This document shows, in pieces, positions 28,514-37,901 of a DNA stretch of 57,997 nt; positions within the stretch are counted from its first letter, which is position 1, and each line of letters opens with the position of its first letter. Source of the DNA: a virus; IMG/VR virus record IMGVR_UViG_3300020733_000018, positions 1 through 57,997 of that record; one strand, written 5' to 3'. Position numbers and translations under genes: made by a program. The notes below the pieces were generated by a model. The model was not told the origin of the DNA. It saw only the letters and a program-made list of their open reading frames with translations, and ran no database searches.

Positions 28514-29613
28514 TGTTCAGTATGTATTATTTTCTTAACATCTGATCTATAAACAGCATCGTCACCATCATCTGGTGTTATAATAACATAATATTTTGGA
28601 ACACCTTTATCTTTTGTACTCATCATTTCGTCATAAGAAAGTATATTATCTATGTTAGTTATACCATAGTATTCGGCAACTCTTTCCTTTAAGATTTCAA
28701 AATCATCTAATCTCGATAAATCTAAATCTCTGAATTGACTATAAGGTAATCTATCAGAAATTTTTTGTTTTTCAGGATTGATTTTACTTAATTCCTTTTT
28801 GTTAGCGTCAGCAGAAAAACTGGTTGAATCGAAATCTGGGTTTTTAGTAACAGCAGCAATTTTAGTATGAGCGGCGCTAATAATATTGTAACCCTCAGAT
28901 TTCAATCGATTCATTACGTTATTTGCTATTTTTACATATTTTTCAGTAAAAAAATCACCAGAATCATTCCATCTGAACATAACTCTATGTTTATATCCTT
29001 TGACAGCCTTATGTTCAACACATTTTTCCTTTAATTCGATATATAACCTTTCTTCATATTCTTTTGGAAAGTTCAATAAATAATTTAATCTTCTTGTCAT
29101 ACTATCATATGACGCTGGATATTGAATATAATTTCCAGATAATGCATAACAACCTTGCCTGCATTTACCAGCGCCTGGACAAGTGTTAATTATATAGAAC
29201 TTTTTACTTTGAATATCATAAGCTAATCCTCTAAATGCTGGTAAACCAGTTTTATAAACAAAATCATTTCTACCACCACTTTTTAACATTTTATCGTTGG
29301 TATTCACCAAATTATTAGGTGGTGTAGTCATTCTTTCAATAAATGTTGGGATATCCACTTCCTCAAATTCTGTACCAATCAATCTTGATTTTGCGTGTAC
29401 AAATGGCATACCTGTACTAAATTTTTCTCTATCTGCGGTACTTAATTCTCTGTTAGCTATTACACGATTTAAATAATTAACAACTTCTGGTAAAGGCATA
29501 CATGTAGCCTTTACATCCTTGAAATCCTTTTTCCAATCAATTTCATCTATCTGAATTCCAGATATTTTTTTGATTTTATCAATTGACTCTTGAAGAGATA
29601 AAGCTTTTTTCAT
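28510..29613 (-). CDS. GP88-like phage protein with Cys cluster (367 aa)
   Basis: The middle has NTCPGAGKCRQGCYALSG (about residues 143-160), and later MFRWNDSGDFFTEKYV, which fits the 'gene product 88' family of phages; the biochemical role of that family is not established. The three spaced cysteines could bind metal or an Fe-S cluster. An upstream helix and a charged C-terminus with TPDDGDDAVYRSDVKK complete it. It is the only leftward gene between 25129 and the right end and converges on the helicase, their stops overlapping by 4 bases. A TATTTATA motif lies 10 bases before its ATG. Confidence 0.7.
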   Translation of the reverse strand: MKKALSLQESIDKIKKISGIQIDEIDWKKDFKDVKATCMPLPEVVNYLNRVIANRELSTADREKFSTGMPFVHAKSRLIGTEFEEVDIPTFIERMTTPPNNLVNTNDKMLKSGGRNDFVYKTGLPAFRGLAYDIQSKKFYIINTCPGAGKCRQGCYALSGNYIQYPASYDSMTRRLNYLLNFPKEYEERLYIELKEKCVEHKAVKGYKHRVMFRWNDSGDFFTEKYVKIANNVMNRLKSEGYNIISAAHTKIAAVTKNPDFDSTSFSADANKKELSKINPEKQKISDRLPYSQFRDLDLSRLDDFEILKERVAEYYGITNIDNILSYDEMMSTKDKGVPKYYVIITPDDGDDAVYRSDVKKIIHTEH

Positions 29614-29623
29614 ATAATATTGT

Positions 29624-29631
29624 TATAAATA
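29624..29631 (-). promoter_or_regulatory. candidate late promoter core TATTTATA (GP88-like gene)
   Basis: TATTTATA on the leftward strand, 10 bases before the ATG at 29613. It is paired with an opposite copy only 5 bases away at 29636-29643, so the 48-base gap holds back-to-back motifs. Confidence 0.4.
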
Positions 29632-29635
29632 GAAG

Positions 29636-29643
29636 TATTTATA
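29636..29643 (+). promoter_or_regulatory. candidate late promoter core TATTTATA (gp13-like neck gene)
   Basis: TATTTATA on the rightward strand, 18 bases before the ATG at 29662, with an A/T-only leader in between. Confidence 0.45.
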
Positions 29644-29661
29644 GATATAAATATAATAAAC

Positions 29662-30753
29662 ATGAGAATAAGTCCAACCGAAAGGCAAAAAATATACACG
29701 CAAGCCAAGCATAGATTAGGAGCACCAACCAGAAAAATACAGTTGGAGACCGAAACTATGGATAGTTTATTGGAAATTGCAACTGAAGACTATGTCGAAT
29801 ATATACAAAATTATTTAATAGAACAACAGTGGCCTTCACTTGTTGGTGTAAATGTTACAGAAGCAGATCTTACCAGAGCTTTTGTGAGCAGAAATTATGA
29901 TCTTTTGACACAATACACTTACTCCTACTCAAAAATAGTTGGTTTGGGGGCTGGAGAAGGTGGATATATATTAAAAAAAGATTATGTGACTTTACAGTCT
30001 GGTGTACAAATGTATGAAATTCCAGCTAATCGTGAAATTAACGAAGTTCTTTGGTATAACCCAGCAACTTTGGATCAATCGGTTATTGATCCTTTTTTAG
30101 GTGTTTGGAACAATCAATTTGGCGCAGAATATATTGGATTAGGTTCATATTATATATTACCTGCATTTGATATTTTAATGAGGGCTTCAGACAGAAATTT
30201 AAAAAACCGTTTGGTTAAGGGTGAATTATTATATAAAATCACAAACGCACCAAATGGAAAAAAATATTTACACCTTTTAAATACACCTGGTGGTCAATAT
30301 GACCAAAACCAGGAAATATTACAATATGGTAGGGTTTGGTATTGGTATTACGATATTAATGGAAATAAAGAAGATTGCCTGGAAAAAAATAAAGATATTA
30401 TTAAGACACCGTCTGACGTTCCTCTTGATAATTTATCTTTTGATGATTTAAATGATCCATCTAAAGTTTGGATAAGACGTTATTTTGTTGCATTATGTAA
30501 AGAAACCTTGGGTAGAATTCGTGGTTATGCAAACGGAAAAATTCCTTCAGGAGAACAGCAAGCTTTAGAACTTGAATACCAATCTTTATACACTGAAGCT
30601 AAAGATGAAATGAGTATACTTAAAAAAGAGTTGGAAGATAGATTAATTAAATTCCACCCAACAGCAACATTAGAAAGAATGTCGAAAGAGGCTGAATTTA
30701 TTAACACTGGTCTTAAATACAGACCAATGCCAAGACCAATTAGATTGATATAA
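29662..30753 (+). CDS. neck protein, T4 gp13-like head completion (363 aa)
   Basis: Probably the gp13-type neck protein that closes the filled head and joins the tail. The N-terminus has AKHRLGAPTRKIQLETETMD followed by a helix (LEIATEDYVEYIQNYL), like the 'RLGAPV..EI..' start of gp13 proteins. A hydrophobic core YVTLQSGVQMYEIPA and a late RRYFVALCKETLGRIRGYAN match the region where gp13 has its LG.IRGKF-type motif. T4 gp13 has 309 residues. It opens a three-gene rightward unit with two virion-type proteins, started by a TATTTATA motif. Confidence 0.68.
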   Translation: MRISPTERQKIYTQAKHRLGAPTRKIQLETETMDSLLEIATEDYVEYIQNYLIEQQWPSLVGVNVTEADLTRAFVSRNYDLLTQYTYSYSKIVGLGAGEGGYILKKDYVTLQSGVQMYEIPANREINEVLWYNPATLDQSVIDPFLGVWNNQFGAEYIGLGSYYILPAFDILMRASDRNLKNRLVKGELLYKITNAPNGKKYLHLLNTPGGQYDQNQEILQYGRVWYWYYDINGNKEDCLEKNKDIIKTPSDVPLDNLSFDDLNDPSKVWIRRYFVALCKETLGRIRGYANGKIPSGEQQALELEYQSLYTEAKDEMSILKKELEDRLIKFHPTATLERMSKEAEFINTGLKYRPMPRPIRLI

Positions 30754-30754
30754 C

Positions 30755-32911
30755 ATGTATAAAGTATTTTTAGTTGAAAATGATTTCGATTTTGAACTTG
30801 CGGACGATGTTACAGAATACAGTCGTGATTATAGTTCATATGAAGCATTTTATATTGATGTGACAAAATCTTTATATTCAACAGGCGGAACTACTCAACA
30901 AACAAGTGTTTTACTAAATAATATTAGTTTAACTGGTTTTGATAATGGATTTTTGGGTGATGATATACCCAAACAATATCAAGGAATTGTAGTTGCAAAT
31001 AGTTATACATCTTATACACTTTCTGGTGACATGAATTGGGCATATATATTTAATGATTATACATATGATTATACAGGATATACAGGACAAAAAGATTTAT
31101 TAATAGAATTTAAACCACCTATTATCAGAAATACTTACGATTCATTAGTTTTTGTTGTTTATGATAATAATAGTTCCTTTTATGAATATATACCATTTGC
31201 ATACGAAGATGGTATATCAAATTTTTATACTTGCTATGATAATAATGGTTCTTTAAATGGTATAATAAATTCAGGTGATACTATATCTTTTTATATCAGC
31301 AACAACACACTATATGTGCAAGTTAATGGTACAACAATTAGGGTAAATAATAACCCAAATACCAATAATGACTATAGATTTGAATTTGGCGCATTAGCTA
31401 CTGTCAGCGGTGAAACGTATACAGTTAATGATTTTTCCATATATTCACAAAGAATAATTTATACTGGAACATCAAACAATATTACAGACTTAAATCCTCA
31501 ATTAACAGGAACAACTTATACTTGGGGTAAAACCAAATTTAAATTACTACCTGTTTCAACTTTAAATATTGGGCAAAATAACAATATAAAATATGATATA
31601 ATTCCTCAATATGATTACAAAGAATTGAATGGTGGATTCTATCAAGGTGCTTTTAAACTATACAACTACCCTGTCCAATACTTCAAAACGAGAGCAAATA
31701 AAGGTTGGACAATTAATACTTTGATAACAAATCCTTCTGTTGTAACTGGTTCAACTAATTACTTGAATTTTTTACATCCTGATAATAGCGGAATTATATT
31801 TTATATCGGAACAAGAGCTGAAAATAAATATTGGTCAGTTACAGGTTCCGCAATAAATGTAATGAAAACCCAATATAAATTACCTACAAGTGGTGATACT
31901 GCAAGTGTCTTTAATTATAATAATAATTACAATAATACAGATTATCAGAACACTTACTACTATGAAGTACCAAATGATATTTCAAATAATGTTATAACTG
32001 GAATCACGGAACCAATTAGTAAAATCAATGACGAAATTGACCATGGTTTGATTGATGAAAATAATATGTACACCGTTGACGCTATTTTCACCTTAAATAA
32101 TCAACCTTATTCTGGATATTATAATAGTAAAAATGGTTTATATTATTCTGGTAGAACATATGACGGAACAGGCAATGGTTTATTAAAGAAGATTAATTTT
32201 TATAAAGATGTTATTGATAATTCATTTGGAATCTTTTTAGATAAACATGGTAATATAGGATATAAGTTGATTTATGCTACAGATCCTTGTTATACTGGAA
32301 CATGTCAAGACCCATTAACAATCACTAATAATAGTTTCATAGATTACACAACTGATTCAGATACGAATAAAATTCAAGAAATTAGAACAAAGTATTTTTC
32401 GATAAAAAAGGTTACTTCTAAAACACCAATTATAAATACTGGTGATACAATGAATAGATTTATATATTTGACAACAATTTTTGAAAGAGATTTTACTTAT
32501 GACACTGATTGTATGTTAAAATATGGAAAGTATAAAAATGGTACTTTGAGTATATTCATTAACGGTAAAAAAGTTTTCGAAGATAAAAATTGTAATGAAA
32601 TTATCCCACATGAGTTAGATACCGATTCGTTTTACCAAGAAGGTGTCCCATTCAACATATCATTTGGGGGTGGTACTCAAGGATTAATAAACTCCGTAGA
32701 TATTTTAGGTAATTATACAAGTCCATATAATAAACTTATAATTGATGAATTTTTTAGTGGTACATATTTTGGTGGTGTCAAATCTATACAAATGTTAATG
32801 GTGCCGCTTGATGTGACAGAAATAAAATCAAATGTGGATAAAATAAAAAATATATATAATTTACCAACAATAACTGGTGGTAGATATGTTAAATTAAAAC
32901 AATTATACTAA
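30755..32911 (+). CDS. large virion protein, beta-rich, lectin-like fold possible (718 aa)
   Basis: A 718-residue protein rich in Tyr, Asn, Ser, Thr and Gly with alternating strand pattern and no signal peptide. Around residues 185-230, SFYISNNTLYVQVNGTTIRV and a later LSIFINGKKVFEDKN resemble paired strands of ConA-like jelly-roll domains, a fold often used in tail or neck decorations to bind sugars. No catalytic residues are evident. It lies between the gp13-like gene and a small virion-type gene, with 1-base spacing on both sides, so it is probably a neck, collar or fibre component. Function inferred. Confidence 0.6.
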   Translation: MYKVFLVENDFDFELADDVTEYSRDYSSYEAFYIDVTKSLYSTGGTTQQTSVLLNNISLTGFDNGFLGDDIPKQYQGIVVANSYTSYTLSGDMNWAYIFNDYTYDYTGYTGQKDLLIEFKPPIIRNTYDSLVFVVYDNNSSFYEYIPFAYEDGISNFYTCYDNNGSLNGIINSGDTISFYISNNTLYVQVNGTTIRVNNNPNTNNDYRFEFGALATVSGETYTVNDFSIYSQRIIYTGTSNNITDLNPQLTGTTYTWGKTKFKLLPVSTLNIGQNNNIKYDIIPQYDYKELNGGFYQGAFKLYNYPVQYFKTRANKGWTINTLITNPSVVTGSTNYLNFLHPDNSGIIFYIGTRAENKYWSVTGSAINVMKTQYKLPTSGDTASVFNYNNNYNNTDYQNTYYYEVPNDISNNVITGITEPISKINDEIDHGLIDENNMYTVDAIFTLNNQPYSGYYNSKNGLYYSGRTYDGTGNGLLKKINFYKDVIDNSFGIFLDKHGNIGYKLIYATDPCYTGTCQDPLTITNNSFIDYTTDSDTNKIQEIRTKYFSIKKVTSKTPIINTGDTMNRFIYLTTIFERDFTYDTDCMLKYGKYKNGTLSIFINGKKVFEDKNCNEIIPHELDTDSFYQEGVPFNISFGGGTQGLINSVDILGNYTSPYNKLIIDEFFSGTYFGGVKSIQMLMVPLDVTEIKSNVDKIKNIYNLPTITGGRYVKLKQLY

Positions 32912-33312
32912 TGGTTTTTACAATCAGAAAAAATGCGACTCTACCTATATTGAAATTGAAAGTATATAAAGATGGTAGAAATGATTTTTATAAATTGATG
33001 GACTTATTGCCAACAGCATCTATAACTTTTGCTATGAAGGATAATATTACTGGTATCTATAAGGTTGCAAATAGAGCCGCTCAGATATATCTCAAAGACC
33101 CTTCAGTTACAGATGGTGTAAAGGAATATTATATAGGTTATCAATTTACATCTGAAGATACAGATACACCAGGAGTTTATACTGGAAGTTTTAAGATAAA
33201 TTGTTTTAATTCAGATAATTCATTATACGGTGAATTGGTAGTCCCAATTAGAGAAGAATTATATATTCATGTTATAGATAACTTTGTCAAATCTGACGTA
33301 GTCTATATTTAA
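32911..33312 (+). CDS. small virion protein, BppU-like beta fold (133 aa)
   Basis: The ATG overlaps the previous stop (TAATG), a coupled start. The sequence FTIRKNATLPILKLKVYKDG at the N-terminus and YQFTSEDTDTPGVYTGSFKIN in the second half resemble the N-terminal beta domain of baseplate upper proteins (BppU type), which attach receptor-binding or fibre proteins. Assignment is by pattern only; it may instead be a neck accessory protein. It ends the gp13-like unit. Confidence 0.5.
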   Translation: MVFTIRKNATLPILKLKVYKDGRNDFYKLMDLLPTASITFAMKDNITGIYKVANRAAQIYLKDPSVTDGVKEYYIGYQFTSEDTDTPGVYTGSFKINCFNSDNSLYGELVVPIREELYIHVIDNFVKSDVVYI

Positions 33313-33344
33313 TTTGTTTTTTGACTTTATTTTTATTATATTTG
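33313..33344 (+). promoter_or_regulatory. host-type (Bacteroidota) promoter before DNA polymerase
   Basis: TTTG at 33313-33316, exactly 20 bases, then TATATTTG (TAnnTTTG) at 33337-33344. This matches the -33/-7 promoter consensus of Bacteroidota. The predicted start of transcription is about 33351, giving a leader of about 10 bases before the ATG at 33361. Confidence 0.7.
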
Positions 33345-33360
33345 TGCTCAAAATAGTGTT

Positions 33361-36300
33361 ATGAGTGAATATAGTATCCCAATGGAGTCTGTGGAAAAGT
33401 TTCTTTCTGGTCATGGTGAAGAGAAATATATTGTAAATATTGAATATGAATCTGACACAAATACAATATATAAAATCAAAGATATACCAGAACAAGGGAT
33501 TGTTATTGAGAAAGAATTCTTAAAATCTTTCATGTGGATTAAAAACCTTAATGAAGTTAAAAAGATTTGCAACTTTTATCATAACAACGATCTTACCATT
33601 AAACTCAAAATGAAGGAGTATGGCATCCAAATTAAAAAGCTAAGACACGATGACCACCCAAGATTAGTGAATGGTTACACATATTTAGTTACATGTGAAC
33701 AAGGACACAAAAGAATGCTATCATTTTTTGCTGATGGTGGTATAAATTTCTACAACAAGTTTGAAAAGAGAATTAATTTAAAGGAATATTTTACAATATT
33801 ATCCCCAATTGAACAGTATTTTATCAGTACTGGTAATCGTTTATATAAAGGTATTGAAGATTATAATGAGTTGACAAAACTTATTTTTGACTTGGAAACA
33901 ACAGGCTTGGATCCAAATATAGAAAAAATATTTTTGATTGGTTGTAAAACTAATAAAGGATATGAAAAATTGATTGAAATCGACATAAACGACCCTGAAT
34001 CTGAAAAAAATGGGATTATACAATTCTTCAATGAAATCGATGCAATAAAACCAACTATCATTGGTGGTTACAATAGTGCAAACTTTGACTGGTATTTCAT
34101 ATTCAAAAGATGTCAAATTCTTGGTATTGATATTGAAAATATCGCAAAGACTCTGAAAAAAGATAAACAAATATACGTTACTGAACAAATACTAAAACTT
34201 GGTAACGAGGTTGAAAGATATATCCAAACAAATATGTTCGGATATAGTATTATCGATATTAACCACTCAACCAGAAGAGCACAAGCTATTGATTCTGATA
34301 TGAAATTTACCAGATTGAAATATGTTTGTAAATATAATGATGTTGCTAAATCAAATCGTGTATACATCGTTGGTGAAAATATTGGAAAATATTGGAAAAG
34401 CGACAAGAAATATTATTTTGATGATAAAAGTGGTTCATATTCTGAAATTAAACCAAAAGTTGAGTATATGGATTTTATCACGAGACAGATTGTTAAAGAT
34501 AATCCAGACAAAATATTTATTTTCGGTGATAATGATCTAAGAGAAGGTTTTGGTGGTCAGGCCAAAGAAATGAGAAACGAAAAAAACTCTATTGGTATTG
34601 TCACAAAAAAAGCGCCAGGTACAACTGATGATTGTTATTATAATGATGATGAGTTTGAATTAAATAAAAAGAAAATAAATCTCGACCTAAAAATTATAAT
34701 TAACGAAATAAAGAAAGGTAAATGTATTGTTATACCTTCTTCTGGTATTGGTACAGGTTTAGCTAAATTACAGGAAAAAGCTCCAAAAACCTTCAAATTT
34801 TTACAAAATTCTTTAAACTTATTAAAGGTTTATTGTGATAGTTTTGTAGAATGTGATGGTAAATATATTGTTAACAGATACTTGATGGATGACCTTTGGG
34901 AAACACTCGAAGTTGATAATATTTACAATCAATCATCATTTATGTTGGCTAAATTAATACCAACAAGTTATCAAAGAGTATCTACAATGGGTACTGCTGG
35001 ACTATGGAAAATGTTGATGTTAACATGGTCTTATGAAAATGATTTAGCAATTCCAATAAATGATGAAAAACGAGATTTCGTTGGTGGATTATCAAGACTG
35101 TTTAAAGTTGGTTTTTCTAAGAAATTAAGAAAGATGGACTATTCATCTCTTTATCCTTCTATACAGCTTGCACATGAGGTGTTCCCATCTTGTGATATAA
35201 CACATGTAATGAAATCTTTACTTAAATATTTTCACTCTGAACGTTTTAAAGCAAAGAATCTCGCTAAGAAATACGGTAAAGCTGGTGATAAACAAATGAA
35301 AAGTTTTTATGACCGTAAACAATTACCTCTGAAAATATTCATCAACTCAATGTTCGGTGCCCTTGGAGCACCAACAGCATTTAACTGGGCTGAAATGGAT
35401 GTTGCTGAAGGTATTACTGCGAGAGCAAGACAATACTTAAGGATAATGGTTAAATTTTTTATGGCTAAAGGTTATGAACCATTAGTACTTGATACGGATG
35501 GTGTTAACTTTATGGCACCAGAATCTGGAGAGGAAAATTTTAGATACATTGGTCTGGGTAATAATGAAGCTGTAATTAAAGATAAAGAATACACAGGAGT
35601 TGATGCAGTGATTGCTGAATTTAATGATTTATTCATGAAAGGTGAAATGGCATTAAGTTTGGATGGTACATGGCCGTCAACCATAAATCTTGCTCGTAAA
35701 AACTATGCCTTACTTGAAGATAGTGGTAAAGTAAAATTGACTGGTAATAGTATCAAATCTAAAAAAATGCCAGCCTATATTGAAGAATTTTTGGATAAAG
35801 CCTTGGTTTTACTATTAAATGAAAAAGGTTCTGAATTTGTTAACTACTACAATACCTACGTTCAAAAAATATATAATAAAGAAATTCCACTTTCAAAAAT
35901 TGCAACAAAAGCAAGAGTTAAAAAAACTTTAGAAGATTATAAAAATCGTGGGCTTAACAAGAACGGTAAACCATTACCAAAGCAAGCTCATATGGAATTA
36001 GCCATAATCAATAAATTAAATATTAATCTTGGAGATACTTTATATTACGTTAATAATGGTACAAAATTAACTCAAGGCGATATTCAAACAGTAAAAGTTA
36101 CAAAAAAAGGTTGGTCAGAAAAAGATATAGAAGATCATATAACTCATTATGGTAAATCACCAGTGGGTCTAACATCGATAAATAAATTAAATTGTTATAT
36201 GTTAGATAGCAAAGAATTGGAAGATAAACCAGATATGTTAGGTGAGTACAATGTAGCAAAATATTTGGATGCTTTCAACAAGAGAATCAAACCGCTTTTA

Positions 36301-36567
36301 GTTGTCTTTAGTGAAGATATTAGAGCTGGTTTACTATTAAAAAACCCTTCAGATAAAAAGGATTATTTAAAAAATGAGTTGAAGCTAATCAATGGTATAC
36401 CATATAAAGAGGCTGACCAAGATACTATACAAGATTTATTTACACCATCGGAACTTGAAAATGTTTACTGGAAAAAAATGAATTATAATCCAAATTTCTG
36501 GTTTAATGATAAAATAAACTTTACTGTTCCAGGGTTAGATAGGGTGGTTGAGATAGAAAATATATAA
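33361..36567 (+). CDS. family B DNA polymerase with an extra domain in the exonuclease region (1068 aa)
   Basis: Replicative DNA polymerase with proofreading. Exo I is FDLETTG (Asp177, Glu179), Exo II GGYNSANFDW (Asn238, Asp243), Exo III YLMDD near residues 507-511. Polymerase motif A is MDYSSLYPSIQ (Asp593), motif B KIFINSMFGALGAP (Lys658), motif C VLDTDGVNF (Asp711, Asp713). T4 gp43 is 898 residues; most of the excess is an inserted segment at about residues 363-490 containing IFIFGDNDLREGFGGQA and CIVIPSSGIGTGLAKLQEKAP, a domain otherwise found as a separate small phage or plasmid protein. A host-type promoter precedes the gene. Confidence 0.95.
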   Translation: MSEYSIPMESVEKFLSGHGEEKYIVNIEYESDTNTIYKIKDIPEQGIVIEKEFLKSFMWIKNLNEVKKICNFYHNNDLTIKLKMKEYGIQIKKLRHDDHPRLVNGYTYLVTCEQGHKRMLSFFADGGINFYNKFEKRINLKEYFTILSPIEQYFISTGNRLYKGIEDYNELTKLIFDLETTGLDPNIEKIFLIGCKTNKGYEKLIEIDINDPESEKNGIIQFFNEIDAIKPTIIGGYNSANFDWYFIFKRCQILGIDIENIAKTLKKDKQIYVTEQILKLGNEVERYIQTNMFGYSIIDINHSTRRAQAIDSDMKFTRLKYVCKYNDVAKSNRVYIVGENIGKYWKSDKKYYFDDKSGSYSEIKPKVEYMDFITRQIVKDNPDKIFIFGDNDLREGFGGQAKEMRNEKNSIGIVTKKAPGTTDDCYYNDDEFELNKKKINLDLKIIINEIKKGKCIVIPSSGIGTGLAKLQEKAPKTFKFLQNSLNLLKVYCDSFVECDGKYIVNRYLMDDLWETLEVDNIYNQSSFMLAKLIPTSYQRVSTMGTAGLWKMLMLTWSYENDLAIPINDEKRDFVGGLSRLFKVGFSKKLRKMDYSSLYPSIQLAHEVFPSCDITHVMKSLLKYFHSERFKAKNLAKKYGKAGDKQMKSFYDRKQLPLKIFINSMFGALGAPTAFNWAEMDVAEGITARARQYLRIMVKFFMAKGYEPLVLDTDGVNFMAPESGEENFRYIGLGNNEAVIKDKEYTGVDAVIAEFNDLFMKGEMALSLDGTWPSTINLARKNYALLEDSGKVKLTGNSIKSKKMPAYIEEFLDKALVLLLNEKGSEFVNYYNTYVQKIYNKEIPLSKIATKARVKKTLEDYKNRGLNKNGKPLPKQAHMELAIINKLNINLGDTLYYVNNGTKLTQGDIQTVKVTKKGWSEKDIEDHITHYGKSPVGLTSINKLNCYMLDSKELEDKPDMLGEYNVAKYLDAFNKRIKPLLVVFSEDIRAGLLLKNPSDKKDYLKNELKLINGIPYKEADQDTIQDLFTPSELENVYWKKMNYNPNFWFNDKINFTVPGLDRVVEIENI

Positions 36568-36585
36568 TTTTTACCTTTTCTTTGA

Positions 36586-36593
36586 TATTTATA
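36586..36593 (+). promoter_or_regulatory. candidate late promoter core TATTTATA, 18-base repeat copy
   Basis: TATTTATA 16 bases before the ATG at 36610, within the 18-base string shared exactly with 23896-23913. A further TATTTATA at 36601-36608 touches the ATG. Confidence 0.45.
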
Positions 36594-36609
36594 ATAAATA
36601 TATTTATAA

Positions 36610-37158
36610 ATGCAAAAAAAGGTTTTAAAAGAGTTTATAGATGGCGATGGTAATATTCCAGACTCTAAAATACCGCCAGGACTTAATGCTAAATCAACCT
36701 CGCATATAACATCTGACAAGATGATGAGGATGGTTGCACAGCCATTTGTGTTCGTTAACTACAGACGTTATTATGGTGAATCTGAACTCCCATATAATGA
36801 GGAGGCTGATAAACACGCTAAAGATCCTAAAAAATTCTACGAGTTTTTGAAAACTAAAGGTGCTGAAGCTACCTTTGAAGAATATTTTACTAAAGACGAA
36901 AAATCCCTTCAAGAAACTTTAAAAGACATTAGAAAACAAAAAGCTATTGATCTTATCGAAGACATATTAACAAAAAGACAAATATATAATGATGTTTTTG
37001 CTAAACAAGCTGAAAACACAAAAAGTATCGATGAAATCAAAAATGATAATAAACTAATTTTTGGTCAACTTGACAAAATATTAGAATTTATTAAATATAA
37101 TATGGATACAGGTGAAAAACATTTGATTTTATCTCATATTATGGAAAATCTAAAATAA
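36610..37158 (+). CDS. unknown phage protein, helical (182 aa)
   Basis: Not recognised. The first 60 residues include PDSKIPPGLNAKSTSHITSD and MVAQPFVFVNYRRYYG; the remainder is charged and helical with likely coiled-coil character around 90-160 (DILTKRQIYNDVFAKQAENTK). No membrane segment. It opens a run of six small genes (36610-39478) with end-to-start spacing of -17 to 37 bases, preceded by a late-type motif and closed by a terminator. A virion assembly or packaging accessory is possible but unproven. Confidence 0.65.
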   Translation: MQKKVLKEFIDGDGNIPDSKIPPGLNAKSTSHITSDKMMRMVAQPFVFVNYRRYYGESELPYNEEADKHAKDPKKFYEFLKTKGAEATFEEYFTKDEKSLQETLKDIRKQKAIDLIEDILTKRQIYNDVFAKQAENTKSIDEIKNDNKLIFGQLDKILEFIKYNMDTGEKHLILSHIMENLK

Positions 37159-37634
37159 TGGCAAATTCTCAGTTAAGAGGTATGGTTTTCAACATACCTG
37201 AAAAAATATACTTAGAATTGACTGGAATATACAACAAATATCCAGACAGAAAAGATACGTCTGGTTACAAAAGATTACAATTTTTGTTGAAAAATCGTTC
37301 CTGTACTTATGAACAAATGAAAAGGATTAAAAACTTTTTTGACCATTTCATTCCTGACCAAAATAACAGTGTTGAATACGAATTAAATGGTGGCCAGAAT
37401 TTTAGGAATTGGGTTGAAAGAACCTTAGCAGATGCAAGAGGTGAAATTAAGGATAGGAAAACTCACCATACCAATGCTGGATTAACAAATCAATTCAGAC
37501 AACATTCAGACAACAATAAATTAATAAATGCTATAAAACCTCCACAAGTTAGAGCTTATCCAGATATAATGACTAATAGCGCATTGATGGAGCAAATTAA
37601 TAAAATAAAAAAAATAATATATTTAATTGATTAA
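37158..37634 (+). CDS. unknown phage protein (158 aa)
   Basis: Start overlaps the previous stop (TAATG). Sequence: an N-terminal basic-helical region with YKRLQFLLKNRSCTYEQMKRIKNFFDHF, a QNFRNWVERTLADARGEIKDRK segment, and a C-terminal helix. The basic/helical nature could suit a nucleic-acid or protein contact, but I know no family. Adjacent to other unknowns of the same unit. Confidence 0.65.
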   Translation: MANSQLRGMVFNIPEKIYLELTGIYNKYPDRKDTSGYKRLQFLLKNRSCTYEQMKRIKNFFDHFIPDQNNSVEYELNGGQNFRNWVERTLADARGEIKDRKTHHTNAGLTNQFRQHSDNNKLINAIKPPQVRAYPDIMTNSALMEQINKIKKIIYLID

Positions 37635-37636
37635 TT

Positions 37637-37864
37637 ATGGATAATAGAACACCAGCGTCAACTCAACTTAGAGATACCGCTAAAATTCAAGAAAACACAC
37701 TTGAAGCTGTAAATAAATTCAAGCCAAACTCAAATGAGTATGGTGCAACAAATAATGAGGTAATTAGTGAAGGTAACGGTACACCAATTGATATTCAACA
37801 AAGAAACACCCTCGAAGCTATCAATTATTACGGTGCAAACAACGAATATAAAACCCCAGAATAA
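37637..37864 (+). CDS. small unknown protein (75 aa)
   Basis: A 75-residue polar protein with an internal near-repeat: PASTQLRDTAKIQENTLEAVNKF in the first half and PIDIQQRNTLEAINYYGANN in the second, both ending with a shared Asn-Glu rich motif (SNEYGATNNE, ANNEYKTPE). Two copies of a short helix-plus-turn unit are likely. Two bases follow the previous stop. No function known. Confidence 0.6.
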   Translation: MDNRTPASTQLRDTAKIQENTLEAVNKFKPNSNEYGATNNEVISEGNGTPIDIQQRNTLEAINYYGANNEYKTPE

Positions 37865-37901
37865 CTTTACAAATTAATAAAAACTATTAATATTATAGAT
37901 A

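Noticed and set aside
29624-29651. TATAAATA read as the T4-type late promoter in the rightward direction
   Set aside because: Across the window the consistent coding-strand orientation is TATTTATA; the T4 orientation appears mostly because the motif is the reverse complement or the region is divergent.
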